DNA of 64,000 nt from Cheiracanthium punctorium (Eukaryota; Arthropoda; Arachnida; Araneae; Cheiracanthiidae). The stretch's first letter is position 1. Each line of letters opens with the position of its first letter. Positions 21,500-34,390 of this stretch are shown here, piece after piece. The notes below the pieces were generated by a model. That model had not been told where the DNA came from. It did no database searches and saw only the letters and a list, made by a program, of their open reading frames with translations. The DNA lies in assembly GCA_038373885.1 (NCBI GenBank), contig JAWZYV010012348.1, positions 108,122 to 172,121 of the forward strand, written 5' to 3'. The translations under genes were made by a program, and so were the position numbers.

Positions 21500-23360
21500 A
21501 CATTCGTATAACATAAAATCTAGTTAAATGATTTGTGGAGAATATAAATCATTTCTTTCCAAACTTCTATCAAAAATTTTACAAGCTTTACAAGTGTGTA
21601 TTTTTTTAATTTTTAAGTATAATTAATTTTTGATACCAGAGCATTTTTGAAATTCCACAATGGTATATGATAACACCTCACTTCACGTTTATCTAGTACA
21701 TTTCACTTTTGTCTTTATGTTTGGAAAGAAAATAATTTTGAAGCACTTTATAGATCAGAATTTAGAAGAAAATAATCATAGAAATTTCTGTTTGTATCCA
21801 TTAAAAATTATATTCGGCATATTATACTTCTAGACCACACATTTACTTTTCGACTTAAAATCTTACAAAATTAAAAATTTGGAATAAATGAATTACAAAC
21901 TACAACGCTGTGAATTAACCTGAATATATTTATGTATGTGAAAAGTGCATAAAATTGTGAGCTTCCTCAAAATATTGAAATGAAAAAAGAACACATTTTT
22001 ATTGCTTTGTTATTACACAACAGTGGTGGTAAAATTGAAGATTTTTACGGTATTTTATGCGTGTGTGTATGATATATATTAGAATGTCCGAAGATGTTTC
22101 ATGGCTGCGCATTATAGTAAGGAATAACAGCACAAATCATATACTTTCAAAAAATTCAAAGTGCGTATGTAAATCAATTGTATAACCTGTACTATGTTTA
22201 ATTTTTCACACGAGAACCGTTCCCATAAAAAAATAAGCTTACTTTATACGAAAATTTTAAATCCAGAATCAAGTACAATTAATGTAAAACTATATTTTCT
22301 TTCCAACACGATCTTCAAAAGTGTTTTTAGAAGAAAATTTTTGATTTTATATTTTTATTTGATTTCCTAAAAGATTTTTCCTGGCACGAAAACTCGCTTC
22401 TCTTTCTTTGCTTTTAAAATATTTGTCTTTACATTTTCTCGATCAAGAGATCGAAAAGTTTTTAAGTGATATTTTCAACATAAACTTCAAAGTTTATACA
22501 GATACGAAGGGTTAAAAAGCTTTTAAAAGTTTACTTTAGCGTCTCTTCCGCTATACTCAGATTTAAAGATGTGATGTTTATGCTTTTTTCTTAAAACTAT
22601 TTTTAAGTAAAAAAAAGTAACTGTGTAAGAGAAAAGGTAATTGCAGATTCACAGTGTAGATTTTTATGGGATTTTGATATTTTGAAGAAAATGAGTAGTA
22701 ATATAATCGCGCATATTTAAATATTATATGAAAAACAAAATTAAATGAAGTAGTATATACATGAAGATATATATATAACTCTAGACTGTAATATCAAATC
22801 ATTTTCTAAACAAAATTATAGCAATCAAAGTTTTCATGTTTTTGTTTTTTGTTTTTTTACGTATGTTACTTAAGAAAGAAAGTATGTCATTATACTTGCT
22901 AGAAAAATGTCTCTAAATTTTACAACAAATGTATTAGAAAATTTCTTTCCACCATATATACGGTAGTTTCTTAGAAACCACACAATAAAAGAAATTTTTA
23001 GTTGAATTTAATATCATATTTGGGGACTATTATAGTATATAGTATTGTTAAATCAAAAAAATATTTTACAGATCCAGCGAAATTATTTAGTTAAAAATAA
23101 AACAAAAACAAATAAAATATTTGTAGATTCAACAAAATTTTATGACCCTGTAAAACTTGCTTTTTTTTTTCATTAGCAAATATTTGCCGTCTTTTTAATA
23201 ATTATTATAATCTAAGGAATTTTTTCGGGAGGAAATTTTTTTATCCTTTAAATTTTTTTCCTGTTAATGCAGTACAATTTTTATTGGAGAGGGAGTGAAA
23301 TCCTTTTATACAATTAACTTAAAAAATATTTCTGTTATTAAATTGATAAGCACTTAGAAT
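21500..23360. other. AT-rich desert apart from the duplicated segment
   Basis: No gene. Only the 22395-22580 segment has a recognisable partner. Confidence 0.45.
22395..22580. repeat. Dispersed segment duplicated at 26220-26410
   Basis: Shared blocks: TCTTTGCTTTTAAAA-ATTT, GTCTTTA-ATTTTCTCG, and GAAGGGT-AAAAAGCTTTTAA followed by a TTTCCGCTATAC/TTTCAATATCC stretch. Same orientation, about 3.83 kb apart. Confidence 0.65.
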
Positions 23361-23370
23361 AAAATGATTT

Positions 23371-23422
23371 ACGTTTCTATAAAATATGGAAATATTACGT
23401 TTCTATAAAATATGGAAATTAT
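23371..23422. repeat. 26-bp tandem duplication
   Basis: ACGTTTCTATAAAATATGGA is repeated at 23371 and 23397, two near-identical units. Confidence 0.9.
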
Positions 23423-23917
23423 TCATTGGAAATTTAGCGATAAATTTGTGCATATTTTTTTGAGTGTTATTTTATTTGCGTAGATTCTCTAATTATTGAT
23501 TTATTCAGTATAAAGCACGATTAAGTTTTTTTAACTCTCGAAGTTTTTAAAAGAAAATTTTAATAAACTTTCTATTCCATCATCGAAAACTTCACTAATA
23601 TATTAACACATTTTGACAACTTCAATGCTAACATTTTTCTAGAAATATCAGTAGTACCTAATGAAAAGCATTTCGACACCGAGGGAATTTTCCTGTATTA
23701 ATTTTGTTTAAACTCATGGATTAAAAATACATTCAGCACAAAATAAAAAGTCAGAAATTGTTATTATCTCTCTATTCTGAAAGAAAGTAACGGCCACCTG
23801 CCACTACCTCCGCTGTCAACAACTCTGTCAATCTCCACCGAAACCGTAGGAATTTGAGTTTCGACGAAGGTGTCCACGGATTCGGAATATTCCGTTGAAG
23901 CCAATAAGCTGACTTAA

Positions 23918-24020
23918 ATTTCGAAATTCCAATTATTTTAGGAGATATTAATAAGAAACTGATAAAATAAGCCTAATGGTTGCCAAGCTTGGCAATTTTC
24001 GCCAGACTAAAATCATTCAT
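23918..24020. repeat. Dispersed repeat shared with 14878-15040
   Basis: TTTCGAAATTCCAATTATTT then TAGGAGATAT recurs here as at 14878, followed by a related GGTTGCCAAGCTTGGCAA block. It lies just outside the large inverted repeat at 24116. Confidence 0.65.
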
Positions 24021-24115
24021 GCTTTTGCAACAAAACAATTCCAGCGGGAAATTATAAAAACATGAAGTAGAATTACACCATTTTACGCCAAATTAAAAAG
24101 TAAGTGATACAAATA

Positions 24116-24834
24116 ATAGTCTAAGAGCCAGCGACCACCAGACCTTCGTCATAGTATAAAAGCTGAAACTTTCTCTGCGCATACCCCCCAACAGAGGTAG
24201 GAACAATCGGCCACTCTAAAGTTTGGATGATCGTGGCTTTCGCAGGTAACAGGTGGCAAAGGTGTATAAAATTGCCGAAAATTTCGTCATTTCATAAAGC
24301 TTCATTTTTTTATATGCTCTTCTTCCCACTACTAGAAATCACTTTACCCCTTGCCAGACACTTTTCTATCGTGGCAAACCCCCGCCAGACAATCTCAAAG
24401 TCATGGGAAACTGTTGTGTTCGTAAACTCCCGCGAAGAAGTACGTCAAGCTGTCACAAAGTGCCAAGCACATTTTATACTGCTGCTTCTGATTTTTCTTA
24501 CGCGCGAACTTTCTTGCAGCGCCCTCGTAATAGAATTACGTTTTTCAAGACTTTGAGATTGTATGGCGGGGGTTTGCCACGATGGAAAAGTGTCTGGCAA
24601 GGGATAAAGTGATTTCTAGTACTGTGAAGAAGAATATAAAAAAATGAAGCTTTATAAAATGACGAAATTTTCGGCAATTTTATATACCTTTGCCACCTGT
24701 TACCTGCCAAAGCCACGATCAACCAAACTTTATAGTGGCCGATTGTTCCTACCTCTGTTGGGGGGGTATGCGCAGAGGAAGTTTCAGCTTTTATACTATG
24801 ACGAAGGTCTGGCGGTCGCTGGCTCTTGCTCTAT
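24116..24834. repeat. Large inverted repeat (fold-back), arms about 286 bp
   Basis: Left arm 24116-24402 and right arm 24549-24834 are complementary with roughly one difference every 12 to 20 bases. Landmarks: AAGAGCCAGCGACC versus GGTCGCTGGCTCTT; CTTTGCCACCTGTTACCTGC versus its complement; GGCAAACCCCCGCCAGACA versus its complement; AATCTCAAAGTC versus GACTTTGAGATT. The 146-bp spacer (24403-24548) has no second inverted copy. Open frames in the arms mirror each other and are by-products. It may be a fold-back transposon or a head-to-head insertion. No clear target duplication. Confidence 0.93.
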
Positions 24835-24849
24835 AAGTCAAGAGTGTTA

Positions 24850-25860
24850 CACAAAATTCACAATTTTTAAACAGTATGTTTTCTTAGATAACAGGAGTTT
24901 AAAATTGACGCCCATTCGTTTTTATAATACTTTTTCTAATAATAATTGTAATAGTAATTGATTTAAAGCACCATTATGGCATCAAAAACGATCTGGAAAG
25001 CACTATCTCAAGCAGGGTGAATCTAAATACAACGTGTGTTCTAAAATGTTAGCACCCAGTATTTTGAAATTGAAAAATAATTCAAATGCATATTATAGTA
25101 ATGCCGGTTAGGTTCAGCTTGGGTGTTTGACACCCCTAGAACTATTTGACGGCGTGCACTATACCATTGTAGCAAAGTACAGCTTGGATATTCGCCCGCG
25201 TGGCGAGATGATAGATTTTGCGGTGCTAAATAAGTCAATCTGCAAAGGATTATGTATGTGAAAGTATGGATGACTAACTGTTTTCAAGGCAACCTTACAT
25301 GAACAATGATTATCTGTTATGAGCATGCGTAAATCGCCAAATAATGAAAAGTCACCAGTAGTAGCAAGATGTATAATAGAAGTTCCGTAATTTATATCAA
25401 ATAAATCATACGAAGCACTGTTTTCTTAGAAACAATTATTAACTATACGTATACTTAATTCGCCATATTATGAAACATCGCTATGGATTGCAAATACGCA
25501 AGTTGTTCCATAGGTTACACAAAATTAAAAATAGTGCGAAGTGGATCCAAGGAACATGCAAGAACCAGGGAATGTGAAGCTCGCTAACATTCTATCTGAT
25601 CCAATCTTTGGATTTTGTCAATTATGCTGTTTTTTACGATTAAGTCTTATTAGAGGCTTAATGCCTCATATGAAAAGCGATCGTAGCAATTCTAGGGGCT
25701 TTGGCTCCTAGTATACTTCATAATCTACTTTTTATAAGGAAAAACACTTTATAATGAAACCGATATAGGAAAATTGTATCCAAATACGTTTTGAGAGTGT
25801 GAATGGATATACGGATTTGCATATCTAAAAAATACACATAAAGGCTTAAAGGCAATTATT
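24850..25860. other. Unassigned sequence with a CAGGGTGAATCTAAA motif at 25013
   Basis: CAGGGTGAATCTAAA at 25013-25027 matches the terminus of the element at 5537, but no matching second end was found. The following 200 bases (25041-25238) are GC-richer and unidentified. Confidence 0.4.
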
Positions 25861-26219
25861 GATTGGTACTGCTGTTAAAACCCTTTTTACAGAGAAAATG
25901 TATGTTCTGTTGTGTTCTCTCCAGGCAGCACAATGGAACAGGCTGTGCTACTTGCATCTTTTTTTTTATGTCGTACAATTGAATAACACATTTATTTTTT
26001 CGTCATGTAACAAGAATTCAAATCTCCCATCTCAAATTTTAGCGCTTTGATTTGCATTAAAATGTGATATTGAAGCTCAACTGGAATTTGTTTAAAGATT
26101 TCATTTTCTGTTTCTACGTCTCAAGTGAATATGACAGAGTTGAAGCAAAATCAATTTTATGTTGACTTTTACATTTCGATAATGTTTTATAATATTTGTC
26201 TTGATTTAAACACGTTTTT

Positions 26220-26410
26220 CAATCTTTGCTTTTAAAACATTTATCTTTAGATTTTCTCGCCTACGGCACAGATAAGAGTTTTATTTTCTTTATTATTTTT
26301 CGATACTATCTGCTATAGTTTAAGGTACATAGAAGGGTAAAAAGCTTTTAAAAGATTATTTTAACATTTCTTTCAATATCCCTAGATTTAATAGTCTGAC
26401 GGTTAAGTAA
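26220..26410. repeat. Dispersed segment, second copy of 22395-22580
   Basis: Same orientation; shares AGAAGGGTAAAAAGCTTTTA and flanking blocks with the first copy. Confidence 0.65.
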
Positions 26411-26739
26411 AATCATTTTCTCCTTGGAAAAATGCACAGTAGAAAGAAATTTTGAAATAGCTGATATAAGGGTTACTTTATACCATTAAATGTATTTGTA
26501 CTTTACTATGTCTTTACAAAGAAGTATCGTTTGATGAAAATGTATAAATTGGCCATCCCTAGTAGCACACATAGTTGAAAAGACTGTAAATAGTTTCAAA
26601 AGACATTCAGCCTGAGTTAGGAGAACGTCTTTTGAATGTCCTTTCAACTAGATGATAGTCGTGGGGTACGTATTATGCATAGTTAAAAAAAGGTATATGT
26701 GACTTTCATTAACTTAATACATGAGGTCACACAAACTTA

Positions 26740-26792
26740 AAATACTCCCCAGACTAAATACCTCCTCAGACTAAAATACCTCAGACTAAAAC
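26740..26792. repeat. Short tandem repeat, three AGACTAAAATACC units
   Basis: Units AATACTCCCCAGACTA, AATACCTCCTCAGACTA and AATACCTCAGACTA follow one another, with a shrinking CTC insert. Confidence 0.85.
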
Positions 26793-27330
26793 GCTTGAAA
26801 CGTTCTCATCAAGACTAATATTTATGCAACTTAAACTCACAAAATCAAATTGTTCATTTATCACATTATTTTAAGCTCGCATATGAGCAATTACCAGTCG
26901 GTTGAATTATAAATCTTGCAATTGTTCTTTTTAAAAATTGCATACGCCTCAGGACATTTGAATAGCCATGCAATCAAGCCAATTATATAAGAAATTCGAA
27001 AAAAAAAAAGAAACTGTTACTTCATGTCCAGTATTATGTACTTGATTTTAGCGGTCGATCTATATGTTTCAAGCAACTGTGAGAAAAAATTAGAAAATTG
27101 TCCCTAGGCACGATCCTAGTAGAGAAACATAACAAGTCCAAGCCAGAATCTTTTATGAGACTTAAATATTGGCTGTTTATGAAAGTGCATTTCACAGCTC
27201 ATGGGGGAGGTTTCTGATTTTTATCGAGTCTCTAACGTAATTGAATTTTTAAAGACCCGATAAAAAATTGCATTATTTCTCCAAAGAACTTCCTTAACCA
27301 TAAGAGCCTGTGTGAATTACTAACTCAACT

Positions 27331-27621
27331 TTAACCGTTTGACGGCTATGCAGCGCTGTCGCGCTTTTGGAATGTACACCCTCCAAAAGAAGCATTCAAG
27401 CACGAGAGAAATTTACGTTGGTTTCGTATATTAAAAATTCTTTATCATAGAATATGAATTAGGCTATGTATAAATATAACTTTCCACATTTATAACAGGT
27501 TGTGCGTTTTTCATAAAGTCAATTATTATTCGCAAATCTAAAATAAAAAATTTCTCTCTTGCTCGAATACTTTTTTTGGAGGGTGTATGAGGATTTTGAT
27601 GGATAGCAGTCAAACGGTTAA
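27331..27621. mobile_element. TTAA-flanked MITE, 283 bp
   Basis: TTAA at 27331-27334 and 27618-27621 flank long imperfect terminal inverted repeats. The left starts CCGTTTGACGGCTATGCAG and the right complement starts CCGTTTGACTGCTATCCAT. Both arms contain TACACCCTCCAAAA, then a CTTGC/CAAGC plus GAGAGAAATTT block. Arms extend about 85 bp. TTAA duplication with CC termini fits a piggyBac-type non-autonomous element; no coding sequence. Confidence 0.9.
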
Positions 27622-27970
27622 GATGAATGCTTTTATAATGAAACAGGATGAATGCGCACTATAAGTGTTATTTATCGCTCCAGTTACAAAATAGTCTTAT
27701 TCACGGTAATATAGAATACTTTCGATGCAATTTAAAGATTTTGTGAACTTTTGGCAATAGGAAACCAATATAAAGGAGCTTGGCGATATTATTAGCACTT
27801 TTCAACAAAGATGAAGAGTTTTTATGATTTCAGTTTGTCTGTCTGTCCGTCAGGGATCTAACTCATGTAAATATGCATCGATTACTACCAAAATTTATAT
27901 TTGTTATTTCTAAGTACTGAACCATGCATCCTATTGAAAATCGTGCATGTAGCATTTATGATTCTTCTAT

Positions 27971-28220
27971 ACAGGATAGTTCAAAAGATTTCCGATCCAT
28001 TACGTTCCATGAGCAGTCATTCTTTAAATTGCATTTAGAAATATTTGTCAGCTATTTATTTGTTAGTTTGGCTGTTAGATATGAAACAAAACTGATACAC
28101 GTTATTAAGGATTACAAGATAAATCTATCCATGGAAAATAGGATCTGTATCATTAATAGCTTTTCTACAGGATCACTCAAAATAATTCCAATAGATTACG
28201 TTCAATGGCAGTTTAGAATC
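27971..28220. repeat. Two diverged direct copies of a CTACAGGAT-TCAAAA motif
   Basis: 27971-28020 (TTCTATACAGGATAGTTCAA, then TTACGTTCCATG) and 28165-28215 (TTCTACAGGATCACTCAAAA, then TTACGTTCAATG) are similar over about 48 bp. The 105-codon open frame spanning both is not protein-like. Confidence 0.55.
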
Positions 28221-28430
28221 AGTCATCCATTTAGCACTTAGCTGGAATACTATATAATGCTGTGTAATACCTCCCTCAAATGTTGCTAGCATTGACGACT
28301 TTTGCGATTAAACGCGATATTTTAATTATTTGGAAGGAAATAAAAATTGCCTAATTTAGTAATAAGAAGGTATGATGATTTCAACGGGAATCTTGAAAAT
28401 TCATGACTCGCGTTCTAATTAATCGATTTA

Positions 28431-28567
28431 CGACCGTATTCAGATAGTACTTTACACGCGTGTTAACCCACCAAAATGAGGGTCAGATACCTAATGAATA
28501 TATATTGGATACCTATTTAACGTCTGAAAGCTTAACACGGGTGTCAAGTACTTAGTGAATGCGGCCA
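28431..28567. mobile_element. PIF/Harbinger-like MITE, 137 bp
   Basis: About 37-bp imperfect terminal inverted repeats. The left reads CGACCGTATTCAGATAGTAC then TTTACACGCGTGTTAA. The complement of the right end reads TGGCCGCATTCACTAAGTAC then TTGACACCCGTGTTAA. The element is flanked by TTA on both sides (28428-28430 and 28568-28570), the 3-bp target duplication usual for PIF/Harbinger. No coding sequence. Confidence 0.85.
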
Positions 28568-28971
28568 TTAGCGCGGTGTATTCTGTTAAGACAAAGCTAC
28601 GCAAAGACTATCTGCTTAGGGTATAAGTATGTGTTTCGCTCTGCGTTGTAAAGGGCTTTATAATCTATGGTTTTGGCATGATTTATCTTTCTGGTTTCAA
28701 GTTCGTTATTATCATTTATATAAACCATGAATTTCATCGTTACTGACATTTTTGTATGGTGAGTTTCGAAAAACATGTTGTACCTTAACATATAGAGACC
28801 AGTGTATTTAGTCAGTTATCGCGGCTAATATTATTGGCTTTCGTTAATTGTATTTACTCACAGAAAATTTTCAGTCGTCAATTGTTAATTGTGATTAACT
28901 TTATGGGAAGTTATTTTTTAAATGATGATGATGAGTTTTTTCGAAAGTGTCATGCATCTATCAATTTCACG

Positions 28972-28990
28972 CACACACACACACACACAC
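28972..28990. repeat. (CA)n microsatellite
   Basis: Pure CA dinucleotide run. Confidence 0.95.
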
Positions 28991-29149
28991 GCATGTATAT
29001 ATACAGAGAGTCAGTTTAACTTTTCAATATTTATGTATTCAGACAATTTCATTTTATTATGTCTGAATGTACCAAAATTCACCGGTGCAAAACTGCGAGA
29101 AATAGTAAATTTTACAAATGCATACATTAAAAGGAATAAAGATTGATGT

Positions 29150-32100
29150 TATCAATGCCGCTAAACACAACAAATAGAAATAAGTGATCAAAAATGCGCA
29201 ATACACTTTGAAAAATATTTCTCAGAAATGTAATCCATAGAAACAAATCTAATGCTTAGGTTGTTCTTATAAATATAATATAGACAGTTATTTATTCAGA
29301 TATACCTGTAAAAAGAACTGAAACAAGAAATATTCCTTTGGAAACCATTAAGGACAGCCTTTTGCCCCAAGATACAAATCATTATTGTCATTTATTGAAA
29401 TAGAGAGTCTGACATTCCCCACCTATAAAAAGAATACAATTTTGCTTTCATTATCTCACTGGCAAAGGGAAGATGTAATCTCTTTTGATAACAAAATATT
29501 TCCTATGTGTTATTACTTTCCAGTTTAAAATAAATGAGATATTATGTTTCGACATCTGATACACGTATTTTGTAGGGATTTCTTTTTGTATTCCACCTAT
29601 AAAGTATACATTTGTGAAAAAGTCAATATTTACATATCTGATAAGAAGTGCTCTGTCTTTGACGTTTCATAAAATATATGAGTTGCGTTATTGTTGTAAA
29701 GTTATGTAATCGTACATCTTAGGCTAAGTTTACAAGTACAGTGCTCGATTTAAAATTATTTTGAAGGTCTTAAACAATTTTATTTATGAGTAATTGTAAA
29801 TTTGGTATAAAATAGATATATCATATAATATATTTATTTCATTGTTGCTTTCCATATAAAATTAATTACATTAAACATTTTAACTACAAATCTTAATAAT
29901 TTGATCAGTGACCATAGGAATCACCTACAGGAGGCTAAAAATCATTTCAATACTAATAGTGATATACTTATTTTACCTTTTTGAAGGCTACGAAATTGAA
30001 TTTAAATGAAGTAATAATCTTGTAATAATTCACCAAGTAAAATAAATTATTCAAACCTTCATCTTCGGAAACCACGCCCTATCTCTTCATAACTTTGAAA
30101 CAGAGCCAACCAGAATTTTGTTGAATCAAGAAACATTTTTTTTTTCAGTGCATGGACTGTAAAGCATGTTCAAAACATTCTGCGTGTTGAATGATATTTA
30201 ACTTCTTAAGCCAATCAGTAATCATATGCACTAGTTCTTGCAGTCGATGAAAGTTTTTGTTAAATAATTTCGAGATTAAATGGACTGAAGTTTCTGAACA
30301 AATGTTTAAAGTGCGTTTTTTTAAGGTCAGAGAGACATGCAAAATGAAAGCAGAGGATGGTAAGATCTGTCGGGCGGAGCAGGGAATGGTTTATGATAGT
30401 CAAGAGTGGACAAAGAATGATTATTTCTAGAAACAAGATTAACCAGGAAATGCATTTTTGTACTTGGTTAATTTTCGAGTAAAATAACGAGTAAAAATGA
30501 GCTAGATGATAAAAAATTTATGAATATGATTAACTTTGTGAATGTATTTGTTGATGAGGGTGGAAGTTAATATGCCATAATTTTACTTTAATGTCACTTC
30601 CAAAAAGATGGCATATGGTTTTCCATTGCTAAACGTTCGAATTTATTATTTTTTATTTAAAAGGAAAAAAATTGCTTGATTTTACTGAAATTGCATTCAA
30701 ATATAAGAAAAAACAATCTACCGGAATTATTTTCCACTCAGGAATCTGCACTGGAAATAGCAATATTTGTCAAAAGGCAACTTACATTCGTTAAAAATAG
30801 TATTCGGTTGTTTTGGTAATTTCTTATTGTAGTTTCGTGTATAACAGATGAAATTTACAGAAACACAGAACTTAAAGAACTGTGTCATATTTCTAAACTA
30901 CAACCGAAATTTCACTTACGCAGTAATAGTATTTAGATAGTTGAGAACAAAGTTATATCAGTTGAGAAAAATAAGAAATGAATTAATTTTGAAAAGCAGC
31001 AGAACTTTAATAATGGAAGTATTCTTCTTGAGGAAAGGGAGAAGCGTACTTAATAACGGTGCTTAAATAAAAGCTACAAATGCATGTTATAAATTTACTC
31101 AAATAATTTCTACTGTTTGAATTGTATAAAACTTTGAGAATTACACAAAGTCTGTATGAATTGATGTAATTATAGATATTTACTATTTTTCTTGATAAAT
31201 CTCACAGAAAAGTCATAAAATTTATCTGTTATATCACCACTTAATATGCAATGGAAAGAAATAACGTTCGTTTAAATTTTTGTGTTAAAGAAAAATACCC
31301 CCTGTTTTATATACATATACATACATATTATATAACCTTTTTCAGTCTCTATTTTATTTCTGTGTCTATGTTGACAAATGTCACTCAATCGATTATGGAT
31401 AATGGGAACGTTTACTTATGTTTCGTTCCCAAAAGAAACATCTTTCCAATAAAAGTGAGCATCACGTATCACATCTAAGATCTTTTTCCTATAACATAAC
31501 AGTTTCCTTCCGAAATTCTTTTCCATTGTAGCAGGGTATTATATTATCTTGATACTTCCAGTCAGCATTAACTTACTAGAAAACGTAAAATATTGCCGCT
31601 GAGTATTAATCATTCTAAATGTATACGTATAAATGTCGGGTGTTTCAAATACGTTTGATTAAAGAGTCGATATTTAACATGCGGAATTTAATCTGTATTT
31701 TAATTTCTAAAAAGTTTTATACTGACCCGCAGATAGATTCAATATCATAAGTGCCTTGTATGTTAAAAAAAAGAAACTTTTTAGAGTGACCCCTTTTAAA
31801 AATGTTTAATTTTAAAATTGAAATCTGGCTTTTGAAAAATTCTTTGCGAAATACATTTATAAAGCAGTTACATGTAACAATAACTGAAAAATATACTTAA
31901 AATGTATTAAATGGACAATTGTAATGAAATTCAATAACATTTGGTTGAACTTTTCATCCAGTTCGTTTGAAATGAATAGGAAGAAAGTTATTATAATTAT
32001 TAATTGAATAAAGAAAAGATAAAATATACACACCAGTAGAGTTTTCTTTAATAATAAACTGAAATAAAAAATCATTAATGTACAAAAATAAATTCTTAAA

Positions 32101-32700
32101 TTTGCTTAAGGATTTTTGTTTTGAAAATAAAAATGAAAAGAGTGTATTAAAAGTTAATACGAAAGTAATTTAATTCGTATTGCGCATTCATTATCCTTTA
32201 CTAACGTCAACTAAAATGATATAAAATGTATTCTGAAAAATCTCAATATTTCCGAAAAACAATCTCAAAAACATATTTTTTAAGTACGTTTTGAAGCATT
32301 AAAACACGTTGTGGCTGAAAAGAAACAAGGTACTTCCTGTAAATATCAAAAATATATAGTCAAAAATATTTTGAAACATATGTTGTTTCCTTATTATCGT
32401 AGTTATTTCCGCATTTTTTTCTGCTTTTCTTTTGTATTTAAAGTAGTAAAATGCTTTTGATGTACCATGATTTAAAACTCGGAACTGGTACTTAAATTAC
32501 ACGATTGAGACATGGGAATACATTTCAGAATTATTTTTCCTTTCTTTATAGATTGTCTAACTTCTAAACTGATAAAACACACATTTTGAATGAATCACTT
32601 AGTACAACATATTTTTTTTAATTTTTTGTTTAAATTAATTAATGAACGAATAATAAAATAATGCATTTACATATTTATAGTTTCAGTTCAGTCGTAAAAT
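29150..32700. other. AT-rich desert
   Basis: No supported gene, RNA or mobile element over about 3.5 kb. A minus-strand stretch at 30150-30240 reads TDWLKKLNIIQHAECFEHAL, faintly like the start of a SAM domain; it is treated as an observation only. Confidence 0.45.
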
Positions 32701-32769
32701 TTTCTGATCTATTTGTGGATGCATTTCAAAATTAGCGGCCTCTGTCATATTTATATTATTACAAAATTT

Positions 32770-32801
32770 CACACACACACACTTACACATACACACACGT
32801 G
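32770..32801. repeat. Imperfect (CA)n microsatellite
   Basis: ACACACACACACTTACACAT followed by ACACACAC. Confidence 0.9.
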
Positions 32802-33004
32802 CATACATAAGTTATTATCGCACGGATTACCGCACAGTCATCTGGGCTCCGTGAGCAGGACACTATTTGCAGATAAAGTAAAAAAAAAATTAGATTAAAT
32901 GTATAGGAGCACTAATTATGAAGAGATTATGAAGAAGTAAATGAAGATGACGTATGTGTATGTAAGTATTAATCACTTTCAGAGAAGTTTTGAAATAAAA
33001 GTGA

Positions 33005-33290
33005 ACTTTCTGACCATGGTATGTAAAAATTAATGCATCTTTAACAGCACTGGACTAAAATTGATAGTTTACATATTGCATTCAATTTCATTGATGAAAT
33101 TCTCTGAGATAAGCCAATTGTTTATGTATCTCAGTTAAGAAAGTACACGCACATTAATTTCAAAGTGATTATCAATCGACGCATGAGGACGTTTCCGATC
33201 CCACATTGATATGTGATTCTGAAACTGCTTGATGTATCATATCCATCTTAGAAGTTTGTGCCTCTAATTTTGAAAAAACCTGTATCTGTA
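33005..33290. mobile_element. Diverged, truncated relative of the 5537-5977 element
   Basis: Aligns with about 5740-5977: GATGAAATT, then CCTATTGTTTATG versus CCAATTGTTTATG, TTAAGAAA, AAAGTGATTAT, and CCACATTGATATGTGATTCTG versus CCACATTGCTATGTGATTCTG. The terminal CACCCTG end is eroded. The left half is missing or too diverged. Confidence 0.7.
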
Positions 33291-34390
33291 CATATACTTT
33301 TATAAAAACTTCGTCAGTAGCCTAGCTAGCCCAGAGGATACATTGCCGTTTAATTAATATTTTTGAGGGAGAAGCTGGTCTCCTCATGAAATTTTATTCT
33401 GTTTTAAGGATCTTAAATATTTAAAACATTTTGTCGCATTATTTAGAAAGCGGTTTATTTTTAGGACATTTATTACACAAAAAATGAAGACTCGAGACAA
33501 AATATTTAATGTGGAAATATATATTGACACAATAGATCTTTTTGTGGTTTCAGATATTGACTAGAATATTTTATCGTTTTCCAATTTACTAGTTTTCTCT
33601 AATGATTCTTTTCTTGCAAGCCTTTAAATGATCTTTCCAATAATTCGAAATTAATATATATGTATATGTATCTACATATCGAAAGTAAAATAAAAACTAA
33701 TGACTAAAACATACTCTAACACCTCCATGATGCAGTACAGTGGTCTAGTCCCATGTGTGAAAAAAGAAACATAGAGACAATATTATATGAAATATTTGAA
33801 ATGGAATTTGGAAATATTTACGATCGCTGCTACTCTCATCGGGGGCCAAACGCAGCAGATTATAAATATAAAGACAGTAGCAATATTTCGGTAAATGGCT
33901 TAGCATAAGGCTCAAAAATCCACTTATGCTCCTAATCCTGATACTAAAAAAATGGCAAAGAAACATAAGCTACTTCAAATGTGGCTCTTCATAATGCTTG
34001 TTTAAAATAGGCTTACTAAAATTCGTTTGCTTGAAAAACTTTAGAAAACAGATACTTTTTACTATTATTATTTCGGTTAAGCTATATATTACAAATGATG
34101 AATGCATTTACCAAATCATTAAGTATAAATAGTTGCACAATTGTAATGCTGTATTGCCACAGTAAAGAGAGCTAGTGTTACATGCCTTCCTGCAAGTCAA
34201 ATGAGAATTTAACACCTTCATCTTGCCTACATACTTGGCGATCTTTTTGGCAACTTTCGTTTGTTTATAATTTGTGTGATTACGGCTCAATTATCTACTC
34301 GAGGAATCTACGCAGAAAGGGTGGAGATCTTTCTAATGGGTCCTAATCCGTATATAATCAAAGATTCGGAGGAAACCAAGGAAAACTCCG

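Noticed and set aside
24227..24722. Mirror-image open frames starting MIVAFAGNRWQR / MIVALAGNRWQR
   Set aside because: They are the two arms of the inverted repeat read outward. The similarity follows from the DNA palindrome, and no domain is recognisable.
26570..26660. Inverted TAGTTGAAA-GAC blocks around 26575 and 26645
   Set aside because: Arms are short and interrupted and there is no target duplication, so it was not called as an element.
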